Made by a program: the position numbers and the translations under genes. The notes under the pieces were generated by a model, which saw only the letters and a list, made by a program, of their open reading frames with translations, searched no databases and had not been told where the DNA came from. Shown here piece by piece: positions 7,580 to 11,482 of a stretch of DNA of 11,482 nucleotides. Position 1 is the first letter of the stretch, and every line of letters begins with the position of its first letter. The stretch comes from Actinomycetota bacterium (GTDB lineage: Bacteria; Actinomycetota; Acidimicrobiia; Acidimicrobiales; JACDEA01), in contig JACDEA010000034.1 in the NCBI GenBank assembly GCA_013816725.1, positions 1 through 11,482 of the forward strand, read 5' to 3'.

Positions 7580-8457
7580 CGGTCCCAGTCTCCCAGGACT
7601 GCGCCGGCCACTTCGACCGGTTTCCGCCACTCAACGCGAGGGTCGCGGCGGAACCACGCCCGCTGACGGCGGGCCAAGCGTCGGGTGCGTTGGCCGATGA
7701 GGGCGATGGCGTCGTCCAGGGTGAGTTCGCCGCGCAGGTGGGCCAGGACTTCGCGGTAGCCGAGGGCCTGCGCCGCCGTTCTCGACAACTGGTCCTGGAG
7801 GCCGTGTACCTCGTCGATGAACCCGGCGGCCAGCATGGTCTCGAGCCGTTCGTCGATGCGGGCGGCCAGCGCGTCGGCGTCGGCGTCCACCCCGACAAAC
7901 CGGAACGGCGCCGGGCCGTAGGCGGTGAGGCCGTCGCCGAACGACGAGAAGGCCCGGCCGCTACCCAGCGTCACCTCCAGCGCCCGCACGACACGCCTAC
8001 GGTTCGTCGCGGTCATGCGGGCGGCGGCGTCGGGGTCGAGCTGTGCCAGTCGCGCATGGAGCGCCTCGGTGTCGGGATCGGCTTCGAGGCTCCTCCGCAC
8101 GTCGGGCCACTGACCGGGGATGTCGAGGCGGTCGGTGACCGCCCGTAGGTAGAGGCCCGTTCCAGCGACGAGGAGGGCGCGGTGCCCGCGCTGCTCGATG
8201 GCAGCGAGCGCGGCGTCGAACGCGTCGCGGTAGCGCGTGACGGTGAAGTCTTCGGACGGGTCGGCCAGGTCGAGCCCGTGGTGCGGCACCGCGGCCCGGT
8301 CCGCCACCGTCGGTTTGGCCGTGCCGATGTCCATCCCTCGGTACACCTGCATCGAGTCCACCGCGATGATCTCCACGTCGTCGCGCTGCGCAGCGATCTG
8401 CATGGCCAGGGCCGACTTCCCCGACGCCGTCGGGCCCAACAGCACGACGTGGCCCAC
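7552..8457 (-). CDS. miaA: tRNA dimethylallyltransferase
   Basis: MiaA transfers the dimethylallyl group of DMAPP to N6 of A37 in tRNAs that read codons starting with U, giving i6A, the substrate of MiaB. The 301-residue protein has the P-loop GPTASGKS (8-15), the DSMQVYRGMDIGTAKP block (34-49, with Asp34 the presumed catalytic base), GTGLYLRAV (99-107) and the RRVVRALEV helix that contacts tRNA. The C-terminal ALGYREV and the arginine-rich QRTRRLARRQRAWFRRD segment are also typical. The start is the GTG at 8457, 5 nt after the miaB stop, and the P-loop then begins at residue 8 as in other family members. The 3' end overlaps dapF. The miaB-miaA adjacency puts consecutive steps of one tRNA modification in one transcript. 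Confidence 0.97.
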   Translation of the reverse strand: MGHVVLLGPTASGKSALAMQIAAQRDDVEIIAVDSMQVYRGMDIGTAKPTVADRAAVPHHGLDLADPSEDFTVTRYRDAFDAALAAIEQRGHRALLVAGTGLYLRAVTDRLDIPGQWPDVRRSLEADPDTEALHARLAQLDPDAAARMTATNRRRVVRALEVTLGSGRAFSSFGDGLTAYGPAPFRFVGVDADADALAARIDERLETMLAAGFIDEVHGLQDQLSRTAAQALGYREVLAHLRGELTLDDAIALIGQRTRRLARRQRAWFRRDPRVEWRKPVEVAGAVLGDWDRCRNLSTRG

Positions 8458-8462
8458 GCCGC

Positions 8463-9785
8463 CTACCCGGCGATCAGGTGGTGCGCGGCGGCGGCGGTGA
8501 CGGTGACCTCGCGGTACGAGCCCGGCATGGCCGTGCCGGGGAAGTGCGCGAGCTTGTTCTGCCGCGTACGGCCGGTGGTGAACGCCGGGTTCTTCTTGCT
8601 CGGTCCCTCGACGAGAACTTCTTCGGTGCGCCCGATGCGGGCGTCGTGCTTCATGCGGGCCGACCGCTCGACCACGGCGCGCAGCCGCTCGAAACGATCA
8701 GCGGCGACATCGGACGGCACGAACTCGTCGGTCATGGCCGCCGCTTCGGTGCCGGGACGGGCCGAGAACAGGAACGTGTAGGCGCTGTCGTACTGCGCCT
8801 CGGCCACCACTTCGAGGGTGCGCTCGAAGTCGGCCTCGGTCTCGCCCGGGAACCCCACGATGATGTCGGTCGTCACCGCCAGATCGGGAACCGCAGCCCG
8901 AGCCGCGGCCAGCTTGGCGAGGTAGCGCGACGCGGTGTAGCCGCGATGCATGGCGGCCAGCACGCGATCGCTACCCGACTGCAGCGGGAGATGCAGGTGC
9001 TCGCACACGGTGGGTACCTCGGCCATCGCCGCGATGGTCTCGGGCCGCAGGTCCTTCGGATGGGGACTGGTGTACCGCACCCGGCGGATGCCCTCGACGC
9101 CACCGACGGCGCGCAGCAGGTCGGCGAACAGGGGACGGCGACGGGTGATGTCGCGGCCGTAGGAGTTCACGTTCTGGCCGAGGAGCGTCACCTCGGTCAC
9201 GCCGTCGGCCGCCGCCCGCTCCACTTCGGCGACGATGTCGGCGAAGGCGCGGCTCATCTCCTTGCCCCGGACGGCGGGCACGATGCAGAACGCGCAGGTG
9301 TTGTCGCAGCCGATCTGGATCGTGACCCACGCGGCGAACGGCACGTCGCGGCAGACCGGCAGCGCGCTGGCGAACGCGTCGTCGCTCCCCGCAGTGGTCT
9401 CGTCGAGGATCTCGAGCACCGGGCCGCCGGTGCGGGCCTGCTCGAGCAGCACGGCGGCCCGACCGACGTTGTGGGTGCCAAACACGACGTCGACCTGCGG
9501 CGCCTTGTCCTGGATGAGGCCGCGGTCCTTTTGCGCCAGGCAGCCGCCGACCATGATCTGGAGGTCCGGGCGCCGGTCCTTCAGCGACTTGAGCTGGCCG
9601 AGGTTCCCGTACAGCCGGTTGTCGGCGTTCTCGCGGATGCAGCAGGTGTTGAGGACGACGACGTCGGCGTCGTCGACGCCGCTCGCCCGTTCCATCCCTT
9701 CGGACTCGAGGAGGCCGGCGACGCGCTCGGAATCGTGCTCGTTCATCTGGCACCCGAACGTGCGGATGAAGTACTTGCGGGTCAC
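8463..9785 (-). CDS. miaB: tRNA-i6A37 methylthiotransferase
   Basis: MiaB is a radical SAM enzyme that adds a methylthio group to C2 of i6A37 in tRNA. The 440 residues show three domains in order. The UPF0004 domain carries the three cysteines that bind the auxiliary [4Fe-4S] cluster: Cys12 in FGCQMNEHDSE, Cys48 in NTCCIRENA and Cys82 in GGCLAQ. The radical SAM core carries Cys160, Cys164 and Cys167 in IGCDNTCAFC, and has EHLHLPLQSGSDRVL and DIIVGFPGET. A TRAM domain for tRNA binding follows from about residue 375. All six cluster ligands are intact and the length is normal. The start is the GTG at 9785, 9 nt after the spoVS stop; TRKYFIRTFGCQMNEHDSE is a standard MiaB N-terminus. Confidence 0.97.
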   Translation of the reverse strand: MTRKYFIRTFGCQMNEHDSERVAGLLESEGMERASGVDDADVVVLNTCCIRENADNRLYGNLGQLKSLKDRRPDLQIMVGGCLAQKDRGLIQDKAPQVDVVFGTHNVGRAAVLLEQARTGGPVLEILDETTAGSDDAFASALPVCRDVPFAAWVTIQIGCDNTCAFCIVPAVRGKEMSRAFADIVAEVERAAADGVTEVTLLGQNVNSYGRDITRRRPLFADLLRAVGGVEGIRRVRYTSPHPKDLRPETIAAMAEVPTVCEHLHLPLQSGSDRVLAAMHRGYTASRYLAKLAAARAAVPDLAVTTDIIVGFPGETEADFERTLEVVAEAQYDSAYTFLFSARPGTEAAAMTDEFVPSDVAADRFERLRAVVERSARMKHDARIGRTEEVLVEGPSKKNPAFTTGRTRQNKLAHFPGTAMPGSYREVTVTAAAAHHLIAG

Positions 9786-9794
9786 CCCGTCAGG

Positions 9795-10088
9795 CTAGGC
9801 GGTGGTCGCCGACGTGCTGCGTTGCCGCGGTTCGACCGCGAGGCGCAGCGCGGTGCGGCTCTCGCCGCCAATGTCGATCTCGGCGAACGAGGGAACGCAC
9901 ACCAGGTCGAGCCCGGCGCCGGCCAGCATGCCCCGGGCGATGACGACGGCCTTGATCGCCTGGTTCAACGCGCCGGCGCCCACCACCTGCACCGCCGCGG
10001 CGCCTCCGGCCCGCACGATGCCGACCAGCGCCCCGGCGACCGCGTGCGGATTGGACTTGCTGGAAACCTTGAGCACGTCGTGCCCCAT
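9795..10088 (-). CDS. spoVS: SpoVS family protein (stage V sporulation protein S)
   Basis: This 97-residue protein matches SpoVS across nearly its whole length: LKVSSKSNPHAVAGALVG, then GAAAVQVVGAGALNQAIKA, VIARGMLAGAGLDLVCVPSF and a final ALRLAVEPR. SpoVS is a small Alba-like-fold protein named for a role in late sporulation and septation control in Bacillus, but homologues occur in many bacteria that do not sporulate. A short Ser/Thr-rich tail of about ten residues extends past the usual end. The ATG at 10088 follows a purine-rich GAGGGGGGA (10103-10095) at a 6-nt spacing. The gene lies 72 nt after recA and 9 nt before miaB. Its role here is unknown; regulation of cell division or nucleic-acid binding would be guesses. 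Confidence 0.93.
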   Translation of the reverse strand: MGHDVLKVSSKSNPHAVAGALVGIVRAGGAAAVQVVGAGALNQAIKAVVIARGMLAGAGLDLVCVPSFAEIDIGGESRTALRLAVEPRQRSTSATTA

Positions 10089-10160
10089 GGACCGTCCCCC
10101 CTCAATGGGAGGTTCGCTGGGCCGCGGAGCAATTCCTGCCCGTTTGTTGAATGAGGCGAG

Positions 10161-11246
10161 TCAGCTGTCGAGCAGGATCGGCTCGTCGTCCTTCGGGTCG
10201 GCCCCGAGCGGCACGTCGGCGTCGTCGGCGTCCTGTTCGCCCAGCTTCACGTCGTCGGCCACCCCGTTGATGCCGGCGGCCTGGCAGACCCGCTCGTAGA
10301 TCGTGACCATCAGCTCGGGGTTTTCGATCAGGAACTGCTTGGCGTTCTCCTTGCCTTGCCCGAGCTGCTCGCCCTCGTAGGTGTACCAGGCACCCGATTT
10401 CTTCACGATGCCGTAGTCGACGCCCACATCGATGACCGACCCCTCGCGGCTGATGCCGTGCCCGTACATGATGTCGAACTCGGCCTGCTTGAACGGCGCC
10501 GCCACCTTCAGCTTCACGACCTTCACCCGCGTGCGGTTGCCGACCACCTCGACGCCGTCCTTGATCGCCTCGATGCGGCGAATGTCGAGCCGAGCCGACG
10601 AATAGAACTTCAGCGCCCGCCCACCGGGGGTTGTTTCCGGCGATCCGAACATGACGCCAATTTTTTCTCGCAGCTGATTGATGAATATGGCAATGGTCTG
10701 CGTGCGACTGATCGAACCGGTGAGCTTGCGCAAGGCCTGCGACATGAGCCGGGCCTGGAGCCCGACGTGCGTGTCGCCCATTTCGCCTTCGATCTCGGCC
10801 CGGGGAGTGAGAGCGGCGACCGAGTCGATCACGACGACGTCGAGGGCGCCGGACCGGATCAGGATGTCGGCGATCTCCAGAGCCTGCTCCCCCGTGTCGG
10901 GCTGCGAGATCAGCAACTCATCGATGTTGACGCCGATGGCCTGGGCGTACACGGGGTCGACCGCGTGCTCGGCGTCGATGAACGCGCAGATGCCGCCGTT
11001 GCGCTGTGCCTCGGCGACGACGTGCATGGCCAATGTAGTTTTTCCGCTCGATTCCGGGCCGAAGATCTCCACGATCCGCCCGCGAGGGAGCCCACCGATA
11101 CCGAGGGCAATGTCGAGCGCCAGCGCCCCGGTGGGGATGGCCGCGATATCGAGGCTGGTCTTCTCGTTCATCTTCATGATCGAGCCCTTGCCGTACTGCT
11201 TCTCGATCTGGCCCCGGGCCATGTCGATTGCCTTTTCTCGCTCCAT
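10161..11246 (-). CDS. recA: Recombinase RecA
   Basis: RecA forms ATP-dependent filaments on single-stranded DNA, promotes strand exchange and triggers LexA self-cleavage. The 361-residue protein has the Walker A GPESSGKTT (63-71), the FIDAEHAVDP block, Walker B VVVIDSVAALTP, loop L1 around GDTHVGLQARLMSQALRKL, NQLREKIGVMFGSPETTPGG with loop L2, and a C-terminal domain ending in an acidic tail (DADDADVPLGADPKDDEP). There is no intein, unlike M. tuberculosis RecA. The start is the ATG at 11246, supported by AGAGGGG 7 nt upstream and by MEREKAIDMARGQIEKQYGKGSIM being the usual N-terminus; the longer frame to 11474 runs through the promoter. No recX follows. A LexA-controlled promoter lies about 80-110 bp upstream. 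Confidence 0.98.
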   Translation of the reverse strand: MEREKAIDMARGQIEKQYGKGSIMKMNEKTSLDIAAIPTGALALDIALGIGGLPRGRIVEIFGPESSGKTTLAMHVVAEAQRNGGICAFIDAEHAVDPVYAQAIGVNIDELLISQPDTGEQALEIADILIRSGALDVVVIDSVAALTPRAEIEGEMGDTHVGLQARLMSQALRKLTGSISRTQTIAIFINQLREKIGVMFGSPETTPGGRALKFYSSARLDIRRIEAIKDGVEVVGNRTRVKVVKLKVAAPFKQAEFDIMYGHGISREGSVIDVGVDYGIVKKSGAWYTYEGEQLGQGKENAKQFLIENPELMVTIYERVCQAAGINGVADDVKLGEQDADDADVPLGADPKDDEPILLDS

Positions 11247-11253
11247 CGTGGAG

Positions 11254-11260
11254 CCCCTCT
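11254..11260 (-). promoter_or_regulatory. Ribosome binding site for recA
   Basis: AGAGGGG on the minus strand lies 7 nt before the recA ATG at 11246. It supports that start over in-frame codons further upstream, which lie in the promoter region. Confidence 0.75.
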
Positions 11261-11287
11261 CTGCTCTAGCCGGATACGTCGTCGCCC

Positions 11288-11293
11288 ACCATA
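11288..11293 (-). promoter_or_regulatory. Possible second recA -10 element (TATGGT)
   Basis: TATGGT on the minus strand fits the actinobacterial TANNNT -10 pattern and would start a transcript near 11281, about 35 nt before the recA ATG. The best -35 at 17-bp spacing is only TGGTTG, so this is weak. It may give LexA-independent basal expression, as one of the two M. tuberculosis recA promoters does, but the damage-responsive TTGTC-type upstream motif of that promoter is not seen here. Confidence 0.25.
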
Positions 11294-11331
11294 CGGACGA
11301 GGTGTAACAACAACCATGGTGTAGTTCCAAA

Positions 11332-11360
11332 AGTGTAATTCCGAACGCCTGTTCGGTCAA
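11332..11360 (-). promoter_or_regulatory. SOS promoter of recA
   Basis: Reading the minus strand, TTGACC (11360-11355) and TACACT (11337-11332) are separated by exactly 17 bp. This is a near-ideal sigma-70/SigA arrangement with a TANNNT -10. Transcription would start near 11325 and give a leader of roughly 80 nt. The LexA box fills most of the spacer, so repressor binding would block RNA polymerase. A second TTGACC lies 18 bp upstream (11378-11373) but has no -10 partner. Confidence 0.82.
11341..11356 (-). promoter_or_regulatory. LexA-binding site (SOS box)
   Basis: The 16-bp dyad CCGAACAGGCGTTCGG (minus strand) matches the Gram-positive/actinobacterial SOS box CGAACRNRYGTTYG at every defined position. 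It overlaps the last two bases of the recA -35 element and covers most of the promoter spacer, so it predicts repression by LexA and induction by DNA damage. Confidence 0.9.
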
Positions 11361-11383
11361 CGATGGCCGGCCGGTCAACCCCA

Positions 11384-11482
11384 TTAGGCCAGCGGGTGGC
11401 GATGCACGACCTCGTAGCGGGCGCCCTGGGGGTGGAGACGGCTGGCCACCAGCGTGATCTCCTCGACCGCCCACTCCCCAGC
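11384..11482 (-). CDS. thpR: C-terminal end of RNA 2',3'-cyclic phosphodiesterase (ThpR/LigT-like), partial
   Basis: The last 32 codons of a minus-strand gene enter from the right edge and end with TAA at 11386-11384. The peptide contains EWAVEEITLVASRLHPQGAR followed by YEVVHRHPLA. This is the usual C-terminal strand pattern of the 2H phosphoesterase ThpR (formerly 2'-5' RNA ligase): W-x-V-x-E-I-x-L-V-x-S-x-L, then G-x-x-Y-E-V and a final PL. The two catalytic HxT/HxS motifs would lie outside the window. A thpR gene just upstream of recA, often after cinA, is a known arrangement in several bacterial groups. The call rests on a short tail, so it is less certain than the others. Confidence 0.65.
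   Translation of the reverse strand, partial: AGEWAVEEITLVASRLHPQGARYEVVHRHPLA

Noticed and set aside
7580..7630. A dapF start at the ATG at 7630
   Set aside because: It adds 17 residues rich in Arg and Gly before the normal DapF N-terminus and increases the overlap with miaA.
8478..10154. A 558-codon plus-strand open frame opposite miaB and spoVS
   Set aside because: It is antisense to two genes with full family motifs, its peptide is rich in Arg, Gly, His and Val with no recognisable domain, and it is typical of GC-rich complementary frames.
11281..11320. A PafBC/RecA-independent damage promoter at recA
   Set aside because: The TATGGT hexamer is present, but the TTGTC-type element 8 bp upstream of it is absent.
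11365..11372. GGCCGGCC palindrome upstream of the recA promoter
   Set aside because: An 8-bp GC palindrome is expected by chance in such GC-rich DNA, and nothing around it suggests a function.
11247..11474. An in-frame extension of recA upstream of 11246
   Set aside because: It crosses the SOS promoter and the end of the thpR-like gene. The AGAGGGG box and the standard RecA N-terminus support 11246.

Overview
The window is high-GC bacterial chromosome with tightly packed genes and frequent GTG starts. Every gene on the long minus-strand run is a housekeeping gene. Gene content and order (recA, then miaB, miaA, dapF, hflX), an actinobacterial/Gram-positive-type LexA box at recA, and high GC all point to an actinobacterium, probably a deep lineage such as Acidimicrobiia or Thermoleophilia. 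The phylum is a fair inference; the class is a guess. I see no phage, insertion sequence, CRISPR array, tRNA or rRNA, and no stretch over 300 bases without a gene.

Layout from left to right. At 1-979 (minus) is the N-terminal part of a secreted subtilisin-like protease, cut by the window edge. At 1088-1516 (plus) is osmC, an organic-hydroperoxide peroxiredoxin; its stop overlaps the stop of the convergent dapE. At 1513-3395 (minus) is a dapD-dapE pair whose genes overlap by 4 nt. Divergent from dapD across only 24 bp is a two-gene plus-strand unit at 3420-4495, a class I methyltransferase and an SRPBCC-fold protein. A perfect 15-bp inverted repeat at 4498-4546 lies between this unit and the convergent dapC.

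From 4558 to 11246 runs one compact minus-strand block, transcribed right to left: recA, spoVS, miaB, miaA, dapF, hflX, dapC. After spoVS the genes are 9 or 5 nt apart or overlap by 28, 10 and 4 nt, so they probably form one operon. The last codons of a thpR-like RNA 2',3'-cyclic phosphodiesterase end at 11384, just upstream of recA. Between them sits a clear SOS promoter, TTGACC-N17-TACACT, with a LexA box in its spacer.

Functionally the window joins three jobs. The succinylase branch of meso-diaminopimelate/lysine synthesis is complete from tetrahydrodipicolinate to meso-DAP (DapD, DapC, DapE, DapF), feeding peptidoglycan and lysine. MiaA and MiaB act in sequence on A37 of tRNAs, and HflX acts on ribosomes. 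RecA handles DNA repair.

I found no evidence of a new multi-gene system. The points most worth a second look are a DapF with serine (codon AGT) at the first catalytic cysteine, the SOS promoter, the nested-palindrome repeat at 4498-4546, the 24-bp divergent promoter region at dapD, an E. coli-type DapD in an apparent actinobacterium, and SpoVS between recA and miaB.
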